Assembly: GCA_000934455.1 (NCBI GenBank)
Contig: KN886793.1
Location: forward strand, 1 to 37,137
Length of the DNA: 37,137 nt
Origin: Apostichopus parvimensis
Lineage: Eukaryota > Echinodermata > Holothuroidea > Aspidochirotida > Stichopodidae
Direction of reading: 5' to 3'
In this document: piece after piece, positions 1 through 11,285 of the stretch
How the letters are laid out: the number at the start of each line of letters is the position of its first letter
How positions within the stretch are numbered: the first letter of the stretch is position 1
Position numbers and translations under genes: made by a program
The notes under the pieces: generated by a model
Databases searched by the model: none
What the model was told of the DNA's origin: nothing
The model's input: only the letters and a program-made list of their open reading frames with translations

Positions 1-3000
1 CTGCAGACTATTCCTCACATGCCGCAGGACCACATCTAAGTTCAAGAATTATGATCCGCTGTAGACAACAGTTGACTTTCAAAAGCAATCCAAATATTCT
101 TGGATCTGCTGCTCTATCAACACCTGGTGAACGTATCTCATCTGCAAGTAAGGTGTGCTTGTTCATTGACAGCAGATGGAGTACCATGGATTAAAAATTA
201 GAAGATGGGTCTCTCTTTCTTGTCTGCCTGTGACTTGACTTTGCTCATCATCAGTCGATTGGAGAACCATGCAATGTGAGGAGTTGATGGTCTCACTGTC
301 TTGACTGCCAGTATGGTATAAGCTTGGTTGTCAACGGCCAATTGGAGTAGATGAAAAGTCAATGGCCTTACAGTCTGCACTGGAAGTAAGGTGTGAACTT
401 GTTCGTCAACAGCAGAATGGAGTAACTATGGTATTAGATGCTTGGCAATATCCTCATTGCCTTGACTGCCAGTCAGGTGTGAACTTGTTCATCAACAGCC
501 AATTGGAGTAGATACCATTTATTGATGAACAGTTGATGGCCTCACAGTCTGCACTGGAAGTAAGGTGTGAGCTTCTTCATCAACAGCAGAATGGAGTAAC
601 TATGGTATTAGATAAAGGCAATATCCTCACTGCATTGACTGCCAATCAGGTGTGAGCTTGTTCATCAACAACCAATTGGAGTAGATACCATTTGTTGATG
701 AAAAGTTGATGACCACACAATTTGGACTGGAAGTAAGGTGTGAGCTTGTACATCAACAGCAGAATGGAGTAACTATGGTATTAGATAATGGCAATATCCT
801 CACTGCCTTGACTGCCAGTCAGGTGTGATCAACGGCCAATTGGAGTACACTGATTTGGATTAAATTCATCGACCTCACTGTCTTGATCGCCAGTATGGTA
901 TGATATCATGCTTCGACTACAGTACCATTGAATAATATGAGTCGATATCCTCACCGTTTTGACTGCCAATATGGTATGAGCCTGTGGAACAAGTTGATAA
1001 GAGTAGAAGTTAGTAATACTTCCAAGTAAAGAGTAATCTTGTGCCGTTTAAGTGGATTGGAATCCATTTGTATATCAACAAACAAGATAAACTACACTGT
1101 ATAATAAAGCAGTGCCCTCAATGTCTGACTACAGCAGGCCTGACATTATGGAGCTACAGTCAATTCAAATACCTTTGAATGAGGTTCACATTACTTGCAA
1201 CGTCTCTTTGCCTTACATTTTTGTCTTAGCCACTCGCCAAGTTAAAGACAGAAACATTGATACCGACATCAATGAGATTACAGATTAGTTATCAATGGAT
1301 TAATTTCCACAACCACCAGTGAGGTGTAATCTTGGGCAACAACAGTGGGTTGAAGTGACACTAAATTGGGATCAGTCCATGACCTCATTGTGATAATGGC
1401 CTTGCTAATATCATACAGTAACTGGCAGCGAGTAGAGTTATGTCCAGGGACAGGTTTGGAGCAGCATCAAGACAAATACACCTGTTACCTCAACGGCAAG
1501 TGAAAAACTTTGTGGAGCAACAGTGGCTTGGAATGTCTTTGAATGAGATACTTTATGACCATTGAAGCCTGTTGATGCTGCAAGTAAGATACGGGCTCAT
1601 GCAACAGACTTGGGATTTGTTTATCCGTAACGAAATATGAGGTCCTCGGGATGCCTCTTGCCTGCTCAACCTTTCTGCATTTAATTTTGACAGCAAAGAC
1701 GTAATGTCAGTGACACGTTTAGTCTGGGGCCTGACTGTCTCAAGCCCCGGTAAGATCTAAACTTGTGTAACACCTGTCCGTGAGATACATCACTGCATTG
1801 AATGTCTGTATGGTCTCAACTGCTGGTGTCATGCATGCCATCACTGCATTGAATAGTCTCAACTGCTGGTAAGGTGTTGGCTTGTATAGCATCAACAACA
1901 GTATACTGGAGTACTATTGAGTGAGGTGTCATTCATGCCATCACTGCATTGAATTTCTGTATGGTCTGAGACTCTCAACTGCTGATAAGCTGGTGTTAGC
2001 ATGTATAGCACCAACAACAGTATACTGGAGTACTACTTAGTGAGGTGTTATGCATTCCATCACTGCATTGAATGTCAGAATAGTCGGAACTGCTGGTATA
2101 GGTGTTTACAGATGCAGCCATGGTAGGTTGGAGTACTATTGCAGTGAGATGCTTCTATGTCCCTCACTGTATGTAATGGCTGTAATTTCTTTACTACTAT
2201 TTGTGAGGGGGTCACTTTTGAAGCTTGAGTGAACTGGATAGCAAGAGATGAGCTAAAAGTCCAAGACAATGCATTTATTGGCCTTCATAACTTGCTGCAA
2301 GTCAGATGACAGCTGGTGGAATGCTAGTGGATTTGTATATCAGTTCATAAGATATATGTACAGGATCTCCTTCCAGTTAACAAAATCACTGTCCGAAACC
2401 TCTAGCAAAGTTCAAAGCTGTGGAACAAGAAGAGATTGGAATAACATTGAATGGGAATCAGCTACATGATGTCATGAGAGTCATTTTCTCAACTGCCAGA
2501 AAGGTGTTGCTCGTTAATAGCGCAAGTGGATTGGATTAGTCAGGGAATGAGATCAATCTGATTCCCTGTTGTTGAGACAACCGATTTTGTCTGGCAATAG
2601 TTGACTGATAAGGCACGAACGATGGTTGATGAAATTGCTGTCTTTTCCTGCCAAGGTGGTTTTTGTGAGCAGATTTACAGCAGATTTGCAACAAGACACA
2701 TGTTGGTACAGTCGCGTTAAGTTGTTGCCAGTGGATATTCCTGACGAGTCCACTCATTGTGACGAGAGTCAATGTGTTATCTCTAACACATGTGTTATCT
2801 CTAACAACTAAGGCAGAGAGACTTCAAATACTGCTTCAAGTCAATTTACATTTGAGAGGTAGTGACTCATGCCATGACTTCTTGGAACACTGCAGTGCAT
2901 TCACCTGCGACTCTTTTAAGTTGTCAAGTGTCTCTGCAAAGTGCAGGGATTATAAACTGACAAGTGCTTTCAAGGAAATTAAACTGTCATGGCAAGAAGG

Positions 3001-3010
3001 GAGTACAATA
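1..3010. repeat. Decayed tandem (minisatellite/satellite-like) array, ~86-bp monomer in 173-bp dimers
   Basis: No long open frame is present. A recurring motif reads roughly AAGGTGTGAGCTTGTTCATC, AACAGCAGAATGGAGTA, then TCACTGCCTTGACTGCCAGT. The landmark TTGACTGCC occurs at 301, 462, 635 and 808. The last two intervals are exactly 173 bp, and the first is 161 because of a 12-bp deletion. Each 173-bp unit holds two related ~86-bp halves: one has ACTGCCAGTCAGGTGTGAAC and the other CACTGGAAGTAAGGTGTGAG. More degenerate copies continue through about 1320, 1570, 1860-2110, 2290, 2490 and perhaps to 3010. Copies at 1790-2110 form a second, better-conserved cluster with CATCACTGCATTGAAT. It could be an old satellite or a repetitive non-coding exon; the sequence does not decide. 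Confidence 0.8.
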
Positions 3011-4113
3011 TGAATCCTCTCGCATACTTGTCTTCTACGGAGCACTGATGGATGAGGTAAAGTCAGAATAATATGTGACTCCTGTGTGAAGCTCTGAACC
3101 GTTTTATTCTGGATTGGTGAGAAGATTTTGTAAGCATGTGTCAACTCAGTATGAATGCTATATAAGCAGCATTCTTTTGTAATCAAATAAATTGTAATTT
3201 CTGTCTGTTGAATTAAATATAATTTATTGATTATTTTGTGAGGAAGTTTAAGTTGGAGTAGGTGGGAGGGGGGAATTGGTGTGTACTGTACCACATACAG
3301 CAGTGTAGGTTATGTTACAATGTGAACATAAATGTATAGCAGAATCAAGACGAAAATATCTATCAAAGAAAATACCTTATAATTATATTTGTTTTTCTTG
3401 GTATTATATTATAAGGAGGTGTAGAATTTCACAATCTTAGACACTAGCTAAAAGTGCAAGTGCTTAACAAAATATGCTGGTTAAAATCAAGTTTTCACTG
3501 GCATTTTCCTCAATTACAACACACATCAGTTATTGCAAGAGGCTTTTGAGAGCAGCCCAATAATATTTGTTTTTAATAAGCAGTAATACAGGGCTTATGT
3601 TAGGTATGGAAATCATGCAGATGCTTTGACTTATGATTGTTATTTACGATGTACGCTGTGTTTAAGTTTGTAATGTCTTCTGGCAGAAAATTGTCTGTGC
3701 CTTTATTCTCAAGTGGCAGAATCCACCGGCATTTAGCCAGTGAGTGGCCAAAATTTGGGGCCCGAAATTGTTTGCTTTATTGATTAGTTAGCCTTATCAT
3801 GTTATCTTCACCACTTTTGATTTAATGCAGTCGCTTTACGTATTAATAATTGGAATCAAAGTGTTTCCTTCTTTTTGTAAGTTGAGTACTTCGAACCTGA
3901 CGAACGTTTCAGTCAAGCAGTCAGTCAATTTTTTTAATTATTCATTCAGTCAATTAATCAAATCAATCAAATCAATCAATCAGTTTGCAAAATAATCAAA
4001 TCCAATGAAATAGTCAAACGGATCTGTCACTCAGTTACTCTATTCAATCGAGTCAATCAAATCCAAAATCAATCAATCAAATCGGCCAATCAAATCACTC
4101 TGTATTTTTGCAG
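3011..4113. other. Non-coding stretch with CAAT-type simple repeats
   Basis: I recognise no gene here. The stretch is AT-rich. From about 3938 to 4100 it carries an interrupted AATCAATCAATC simple repeat, which returns at about 4270-4300 and 4360-4380 inside the following intron. The end of the stretch is the pyrimidine-rich acceptor (tatttttgcag) of the first exon that I can assign to the zinc-finger gene. Earlier exons of that gene, including its start codon, probably lie upstream of the window or are too short to see. Confidence 0.5.
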
Positions 4114-7100
4114 GGTCTCATTCTCGATTGGGAAGACACAAGCTGGAGACAAAGCCTCTGGAGGACAGGACACAGAGCCTTCCACAGTTGGAATCAAGGT
4201 AAACCATCTCAACTGTGGTCTGTCAGAACAGAGCAATAACAGTACATGATCAAGTCACATTTTATTAACTCGAATAGTTCAATCAATCAATCAGTGGGTC
4301 AAAGGTCATTTGGTTTCACCAGGGGTCAAATTGTTTTCATTCTGCTTAGCTGGGATATCTCAATCAATCAATCAATCAGTTAAGTAGTTAATAATTAAAA
4401 GATGCTAAACAGTATACACTCCATTGTATCCTGCTAGGATCCAACTGTCAGGCACCATCATGCTTTTATTGCATGTACTAAAACTAACTTTTGCTGAACT
4501 TTGCAGTGGATATTGCAGGTTGGTAAAACACTTGATGGATACAATATGGCTGGTTGAAGATGATTGGATTGCTTATCACCATTAAAATAAACCTCTCACT
4601 ACATTGTAGGACCCTGGTGTATTCAAAGTAGGGGTGGCGACCCTGTTTAGGGTCACCAAGCAATTTTGGAAGGTCGCCAAAAAGTTCAGAAGAAATTGCT
4701 GAATTAGTGGAAACAAAATTTTGAAAACTCTTGAATGTAAATTACATCAAAAGTTTCAAAATATAACACCACTTTACAACTAAGCAGCCTTAATCATGAA
4801 ACACTTTCTCCAGTTGGCGGGGGATACCTGGATCCCGTAGACTTCTTCCCTGGGCACACGATCCAAAACTGGGGGGTCGCAAAGGTGACGAAGGGGAAAG
4901 TGGGGTCATCTAGCCAAACGTTTGGAATATCAGGTATCAGTTCTTACTATTTGTTATTTCATTTATCACTTTTCTTTGCTGTTCTGTATTTTTGCAGGAA
5001 AGAAGTGCAGGCCTACAGGAGTGTAAACCATGTGGACGATTCTTTATGCTCAAGGATCGGTTACAGAACCATTTAAAATCTGAGGGTCATCAAAAAGTAA
5101 GATTTGTTTTTTAAACTTATAATAATAATATATAATTATATGCAAATATAATATAAAATGAAAGTATTAGAGATCAAAGCAAGAATAATAATTCCATTAT
5201 TCAATTCATTTAAGTAATTCAATTATCTGTTTAGTGCATTGTGTAGTAAACAGTGAATGGAGGGGGTAGGCTGGGGGTACGGGTTGATGATATTAAGTAT
5301 TGAAACCTAAACATCACAGATTGATATTCCCTAATAGTCAGAGGCATGGCATAACAGTGTATTAAACCATAACACCTTTGTTATCATGTACAAAAGATCT
5401 TTTGTAATGTAGTCCATCTATATTGAACAGTGTATCCTGTTGTTATTATGTATGTTATTGTTCTCTGAAAGACACTGTTGTTCTTTATGCCATTTGCAGA
5501 GAGAGACATTCCTGAAGCAGAGGTATGGGAATTCTTGGTTAGAGTACTACTGGTATAACCAGTCTAAACCCAGGGAAAGAGGTGGTGCAGAACCAATGGG
5601 TAAGTTATGTGTTCCCAGTCCTCCCTCTAAATCTCCCCTTTTTGTCTTCCCCACCTCCACGATCCAATCATCCCCCCCCCCCACCTCCTCTGGCCCCACA
5701 ATTCTTTGGGCAAAAGGAATGATCAAACAGTGACTGCTGTATTTCATTCAGTTGTTGAAAAATGTTTGTTTGAAAGGTACAAATCTCATGATGTTAATGG
5801 TTGGACAAAAATGGATAGGATGTCCTCTGCATTTTAAAGTCCTCAGTTATATGGCTTGATAGTTTTAACTAAAACAATCTGTCAAATAATTTTAAGAACA
5901 GTCCAACCAAAGTTTTGATATAAATTTTGTGACATTCAAATTGATTTTTAAAACTTCCAGAAAATTATTTGAACATCCACGATCCCTTGCTTTTTTTCTG
6001 TTAAAAATTGTGACAAAGCAAGTATTGTTTGCAATATCATTTACACATTTGAAGAAGCTTGAAGATAGCTAAGATTTATGCAAAGCACTGCTTGAAATTT
6101 CATCCACAAAGATGTAGGAAAATAAACATGTTGTAGCAATGCACTTGATCAGTTAAAGAGAGAGTTCTTTTCCTTTGTTATCTCTTTTACAGGAGTTGCC
6201 TTTGTTCTTCCAGTCTCTGGTTACTTTTGCAAGCTTTGTTCAAAGTTTTATAACAGTGAAATCACAGCTAAAGACGTCCATTGTCGATCTGATAGCCACA
6301 TTGAGAAAGTGAAGGTATAAAACAACAAATATTTAATTAGTCCTTGATAAAAGGACACTGAATTGGCTGGGTTAGGAGAGCATCTGCTTTGATGGGTGGC
6401 CAAAGGGTGGGGGGGGGGGAAGGGGGCGGGAGGTGCAGTTGATGTAACAATAACATTACCGTAATGAATATTATACACTACGATATTCTTCAGTATCTTC
6501 GATTACTCTTGATTAATCATATCTTCAATATTTTATCTACTCAGGAATGGGACAGAGAGCAGTTGACGAAGAAGGATTCGGTGTCGATGAGGGTAAAGCA
6601 GTCTGACATTGAAGCTGCAGTCAAAGAAACAGATCAGCAGAGGAAGAAAAGTAGATGGCAGCCTGCAAAGATAACGCTGGGTAAGAACAATTAAATGCAT
6701 TCACAATATGTTTGATCGATTTCAATGACAGCCAAGTAGGCGAAGAGAGGAAGATAGCCTGCAAAGATAACGCTGGGTAAGAACAATTAAATGCATTAAC
6801 AATATGTGTGATCCATCTCAAATGACAGCCAAGTAGACAAAGAGAGGAATAAATCTAGATGATATCCTTGAAAGATAACAGTGCACATAGATTTAGCAAG
6901 GGAAGGTTCCCCCTCCCCCCCCCCCCCCCCTCCACACACACTTTGGAATGAGGGAAAGGTGTATCTGTCTACATTACCGTCTCTTCCACACATTTGCACC
7001 TAGGGATGCACTCCACAACAGTGCTGGGTCATTTAGTTGGATCCGTGGATTTATCAAATTCATACAAGGTAATCACATGATCAATCAATTTCAAGTTTTG

Positions 7101-9635
7101 TATAACTCATAAACCTTGTGGAAGTATTTTGGAGAATACACAAAAGTTAGATAATACACATGAAACCGCCTTACTGAAAATGTTACAAGACAGCTAAAAC
7201 TGCCTGTTGGGCGCCTACAAACATAAGACAAACTCAGCTGGCTTTCTGAACCCCCCCCCCTCCCCAACCACTAACCTTCCTCCCTATCTCCACCACTTTT
7301 TGGAAGCTTCCAACATAATTGCTCTGGCTTAGAGTAATAAGGGCATTATTAAAAATTGTGTTTTTCAGAGCTTTTCTGGTAGCAGACACTGTGACCCTTA
7401 TCAGTATTAAGTAGAGAACCAATTATGTTTCATAATGTTTGAAGTTATTGTCATCTCAGTATCTCATTAACGATTGTATGTGTTTCCACTCCATGAAACT
7501 GTTTTGAAAATTGTCTCCCCCAGACACGTCAACGATATTTCTGGTGGATTCAGACGAAGAAGAAGAGTCACAAGAATATGATGGAAAACAAGGCACCACA
7601 GATGGACAATCAGAAAACAAGGGAAGAGAAGATAAGAAGTCAACAGGGAGGAAGGAAAGGGAGGAAGACCTCGAGGAGGGGGAACTGAGTGAAAGAGATG
7701 TCCTGAAGATGGAGAAACAACAGCAAGAGGACAGGATCAGGGAGGAGTATCAGAAGAGGGAAGAACGGAAGAGGGAGAAGATACTCCGAGAGCAGCGTGA
7801 GAAGGAGAGGAAGGAACAAGAGAAGAGGGAGAAAGAGCAGAAAGAGAGGGAGAGGAAAGAAAAAGAGAAAAGAGAAAAAGACAGAAAGGAACAGGAGAGG
7901 AGACTGAAGGAGTGGAAGGAGAAAGAAGAGCGAGAGAGGTTGGAGAGGGAGAGGAAGGAAAGAGAACTCAGAGAGAGAGAAATGCTGGTCAAGCAGATTG
8001 AATTGAAAAATAAGCTGGAGAAGGAGAAAATAGAAATTGAGAGGAAAGAGAGGGAGCTTCAGGAGCAGCTGGAAGGAGAAAGAAGAGAGAAGGAGAAGAG
8101 AGAGAAAGAGAGGCAAGAGCAGGAAGATAGAGAAAGGAAAACGAGAGAGGAGATGGAGAATAGAATTAAACAGGAAGAAGAACAAAAGCTAAGGGAAGCC
8201 CAGCGACTGGAGATGGTTCAGTTAGAGAATAGAATCAGACAGCAAGAGATGAGGGAGCGTGAGCTGATGGAGGAGACACGCCGTCTACGTCAGATGCTGG
8301 CCGTGGGAGCTATCGACCCAGCAGTCGCCGAGATAGACCTGCGTGATCGGGAGATAAGAGAGAAACTGGTACGGGATCAGTTGGGCCAGGATAGAAGGAA
8401 GTTGGAAGGCTTGCAGCAGGCACAGCGATCAGACGCAAACCTGGGAACCACATCACTATTGAAAGCAGATGCTACTTCAGGTTCACGAAAGGATGCACTG
8501 GAGAGAAGAGAACTGCAATTACAGATGAAGGAGAGAGAACTGATAGAAATAGAGAAGAGAGAGGCTGAGAGGCGTAGAATCGAAGACAAGGAGAAGGAGA
8601 TGTTGGACCATGAAAAGAGACAGCAGATGAGACAGCAGGAGATTCAAGAGATCAGAAAACTGGAGCAGCAGGCAAGGAGAGAAGATGAGTTGCAAGCGAG
8701 ACAAGAGCAAGAGATGCAGGCAAGGAGGGAGCAAGAGATGCAGGCAAGGAGGGAGCAAGAGATGCAGGCAAGGAGGGAGCAAGAGATGCAAGCTAGGAAA
8801 CAGCAAGAGATGCAGGTGAGAAGGGACCAAGAGATGCAACCAAGACAAGAGCAAGAGATCCAGGCAAGGAAAGAGCAAGAAATGCAGGCAAGAAGGAACC
8901 ACGAGATGCAGGCAAGAAGGGAGCGAGAAGAGCACGCAAGGAGAGAACAAGAAATGCTAGCAAGACAGACCCAGGAGATGCAGCAGACAATGACAGAACA
9001 GGAAATTCAGGAAATGCAATCAAGAAGAGAGCAGGACATACAAGACTGGCTTCAAAGAGAGAACCATATGCTGTCGCAGGGGGTGAGTGAAACCGAGGTC
9101 CTGCAGCAGAGACAACTGTTTCAGCAAGAGCTGGAGAAGCGATACCAATTCCTTGAGGTAATCAAAAGGGGGGAAAGGTCCCAGATGGAAATGGTTTCCC
9201 CAGATGAAGACAGGGTGCGTATCATGGAACAACTATTCGAGAAAGGAAAGGGAGAACTAATGATTCAAGCTGTCGTCCTCCAGAAGGAAGGATACACAGA
9301 CGATCAAATCAAAGTAGTGATGGTGAGGGAGGAAGAGCTTCTGAAACAGAGGGTCATGGAAGAGGTGAGACGAATGGAACTTACCGACGACCAGAGAAAC
9401 GAGAGGGAGAGATCTGACAACGACGATGAGCTGAGAGGCAGAAGGGACATCGACGACCGACAAGGAAGTGTCAGAGGGAGGAGTCCAAATGATAGAGAGA
9501 GAAAGGATGAGAGAGCTTCTGATTATGATGCAAGAAGGGACAGAGATGGGAGGGCTGGCTCACCTTCAGCTTCATGGGGACACAGAGGAGATGCGCCTGA
9601 TGGAGAAGGGCCCTATGTGGAGGACAGCGTGGGTT

Positions 9636-9668
<33 letters not shown>

Positions 9669-9871
9669 GCTCGTTGAGCGACGGCGACTGGGATCAGCAG
9701 AGAGGTGATCGGTCTTTGACACCAGAGAGGCCTCGTGCAGTGAGAAATGAAACTGGGAGACAGGGAATTGCCACACCAAGGAGGAGGAGATCAAGAGGAA
9801 GGAAAAGATGGAGGAAGAAAGGAGGAAGAGGTATTAGGGGCAGAAGAGGTAATGCCAGAAGAGGCAGGTGA
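4114..9871 (+). CDS. Matrin/U1-type double zinc-finger, Glu/Arg/Lys-rich coiled-coil protein (3' part of gene)
   Basis: Exons assigned: 4114-4198, 4998-5096, 5500-5599, 6193-6314, 6545-6680 and 7524-9871 (stop TGA 9869-9871). They join in frame to 962 residues with no start codon found, so the N-terminus is missing. The first exon is the least certain. Numbered within this partial protein, finger 1 has C37, C40, H53, H59 and finger 2 has C107, C110, H124, H130; both have the H-x5-H spacing of matrin/U1-type fingers. The last exon encodes about 780 residues: an acidic stretch, a very long E/R/K helix, octapeptide repeats, a short non-repetitive segment (about 9060-9390), ten Asp, and an RG/RR-rich tail. 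Finger 2 context (GYFCKLCSKFY) recalls matrin-3, ZNF638, ZNF318 and CIZ1; I cannot choose a named orthologue. A nuclear, RNA- or chromatin-linked role is inferred from the family. Confidence 0.82.
4998..5096 (+). other. Exon encoding zinc finger 1 of the matrin-type protein
   Basis: This is a 33-codon exon, phase 0 at both ends, with acceptor tatttttgcag and donor gtaaga. It contains a complete C-x2-C-x12-H-x5-H finger with the core ECKPCGRFF and a C-terminal SEGHQK. The phase-0 boundaries make this finger a module that can be skipped without a frameshift. Confidence 0.85.
6193..6314 (+). other. Exon encoding zinc finger 2 of the matrin-type protein
   Basis: The exon follows a TCTTTTACAG acceptor and ends at gtataa. 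With the last base of exon 5500-5599 it encodes GVAFVLPVSGYFCKLC and onward, then a C-x2-C-x13-H-x5-H finger ending HCRSDSHIEKVK. The aromatic residue before the first Cys, the FY after the second Cys, and an AK..HC..S.H run are typical of matrin-type fingers. Confidence 0.85.
6661..6880 (+). repeat. Tandem duplication (96-bp unit) covering a 5' splice site
   Basis: The segment beginning GCCTGCAAAGATAACGCTGG followed by GTAAGAACAATTAAATGCAT at 6661 is repeated at 6757 with few changes. A third, eroded copy (CCTTGAAAGATAACAGTG) starts near 6865. Each of the first two copies holds an exon 3' end plus its GTAAG donor (6681 and 6777). Extending the exon to the second donor would run into an in-frame TAA almost at once, so only the first donor gives a full product. 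Confidence 0.9.
8690..8990 (+). repeat. 24-bp coding minisatellite: octapeptide repeat
   Basis: About a dozen tandem copies of a 24-base unit encode variants of REQEMQAR. The units between about 8710 and 8800 are nearly identical at the DNA level; the flanking ones have diverged (for example RDQEMQPR, REREEHAR, QTQEMQQT). An eight-residue helical repeat gives a regularly charged face. Near-identical central copies suggest recent slippage or unequal exchange, so copy number may vary between individuals. Confidence 0.92.
9638..9667 (+). repeat. (GAT)10 microsatellite coding for ten aspartates
   Basis: Ten perfect GAT triplets lie in frame in the zinc-finger gene's terminal exon, followed by GGC TCG. 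They form an acidic patch immediately before the basic C-terminal tail. Perfect triplet runs of this length usually vary in copy number. Confidence 0.95.
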
Positions 9872-11047
9872 AGCTGCCGTTGTCATGTTGATGGAGGAAC
9901 AATTTAGCCTGGCAGCATAAAAGCAACAAATCAAAATGAAACTTGGTATGCTACGGTAGACTTGTCCTTGACGACGTGACGACAAAATCATTGCATTTCC
10001 AAAATCAGATTTGTGTTACTCTTGAAATTTGGTCAGATGTTTAACTGAATTACTTATGTAGAAGTTTGCAATGAGTGTCACTTTCATTGTGACCATACAT
10101 GAGATGAGACAAACAATATGAAGGATTTCATATCAAACATATGAAAGGAGACCTGTCATTTCAGTGTAACCGGATTGGTTGACCTGTTTTATTAATCTGT
10201 TGATTAAAAATCAACTTGTTTAAGTTGCTGTCAATTCAGCATTTTACATTACTGTTGCAAATACTCCTCAAGTTTGCTCATAGGACATGAGCAGTTGTCC
10301 ATCTCAAGCAGTAGAACTACATCCTTAAACATCAGGTGTTTGGATTTTCAAAATCATATCAGACTCTGAAATATTATTGCCAAATTTCATGTTTGCACTC
10401 CAGGTGAGAAAACCTGATGTTTGAGCCTTGATCTTCACAGCATAGCAACAGTGAGCAAGTAAACCAAAACCCTCCTTCAAATGTATAGACATATGTCAAA
10501 TCATGTTTCAACACTATTGGAAACCTGTGCACCTTTTGAATACTTTTGTATTATAATGACACCGGTAGTTGCAGTGAAGACCAGTCCAATGTCTTTATAG
10601 ATTTGAAATCAAGGGAATCAACTCAATGGTACTGTACATAAGTGATAGACAGTTTTACAGATGTTTTTGTGTTTATCAGTTTATAGTCTAATTACGTCAC
10701 TATAAACAATTTATAAACTTCTTGTTTGAGTAATATTCCTGTACACCGCAGGTTTTCAATAGGTATTACCCACAAGCCACACCCAGGCCTGCTTAAGTTT
10801 TCAATCCATCCAGCACAAGTTCTTTTTTGACAATCCTGGACTATCAAATCAGGTATGTCTGTAAGGTTAGGCTCAAGTAACCTACTAGCCTAACACCAGT
10901 ATATTGCTCAATCTAGTGAGATCTGGCAGTTCTCTCTGCTCCATGCAAGAATTCTTTCTGGCCCTCATCCATCATGAAAGAAGAAGAAGAAGTAAATATA
11001 AGGTTCCAAGTCAGCTCAGGGTCTTGCTATGAGCTTGCTATGAGCAA
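9872..11047. other. 3' flank / probable 3' UTR of the zinc-finger gene
   Basis: AT-rich, with no open frame of note and no recognised gene. It is the likely 3' untranslated region of the upstream (+) gene. No AATAAA is seen until 11630-11635, so the transcript could run through the SINE at 11048; the true end cannot be fixed from sequence. Confidence 0.45.
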
Positions 11048-11285
11048 GGGAGTGTTAGCTCAGTGGTTAATGCCGGTGCCTTTCAATCATAAGGTCCCGA
11101 GTTCAAGTCACTCCAAGAATAATGTATGTCGTCCAGTTACAGAGCTGCTGACAATTGACAATTCATAATCATGGACGTTAAAATATGAATCCAAGAGACT
11201 GACTTCGGTCAGCTTGCAGCTTTGATAAGCCAATGATGGCTTCTTCGCGAGTTCCTGCTAGCAGGAAAATCTAAAATACATACAA
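11048..11285 (+). mobile_element. tRNA-derived SINE
   Basis: The head (11048-11114) is tRNA-like. GGAGTG at the start pairs with CACTCC at the end. TTAGCTCAGTGGTTA is a good RNA polymerase III A box, and GAGTTCAAGTC is a B-box-like element. The downstream body contains GACTGACTTCGGTCAGC (a small hairpin), GCTTCTTCGCGAGTTCC and TGCTAGCAGGAAAATC. The 3' end is not sharply defined and no clear target-site duplication is visible. The T arm is decayed, so this is a retroposon rather than a working tRNA gene. Confidence 0.8.

Larger units (their letters stand above)
7524..9871 (+). other. Giant terminal coding exon: E/R/K helix, octapeptide array, poly-Asp, RG-rich tail
   Basis: The acceptor is TCTCCCCCAG at 7523. 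The exon enters in phase 1, so the G at 6680 plus AC makes an Asp codon. About 7680-8680 encodes an almost unbroken run of E, R, K and Q with few hydrophobics, more like a single alpha-helix (ER/K) than a classical heptad coiled coil. A segment at about 8270-8510 is less charged. About 9060-9390 is a more conventional helical segment with hydrophobic residues. The C-terminus after 9770 is strongly basic (RRRRSRGRKRWRKKGGRG). The sense strand is extremely purine-rich across most of the exon. Confidence 0.85.

Noticed and set aside
1..3010. A repetitive protein-coding exon
   Set aside because: Stop codons occur in all frames in most units, and the spacing of 173 and ~86 bp is not a multiple of three.
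7004..7068. Possible extra 65-base exon of the zinc-finger gene (acceptor CACCTAG, donor GTAATC)
   Set aside because: Its length breaks the frame: exon 6545-6680 ends in phase 1 and the terminal exon needs phase 1, so a direct splice fits while adding 65 bases does not.
7640..8185. 181-codon minus-strand open frame rich in Leu, Phe and Ser
   Set aside because: It is the antisense shadow of the E/R/K-rich exon. Low-complexity purine DNA lacks stop codons on the other strand; no domain or splice signals support it.
11048..11114. A functional tRNA gene
   Set aside because: A and B boxes and acceptor pairing are present, but the T arm is decayed, the anticodon arm is irregular, and a SINE body follows.
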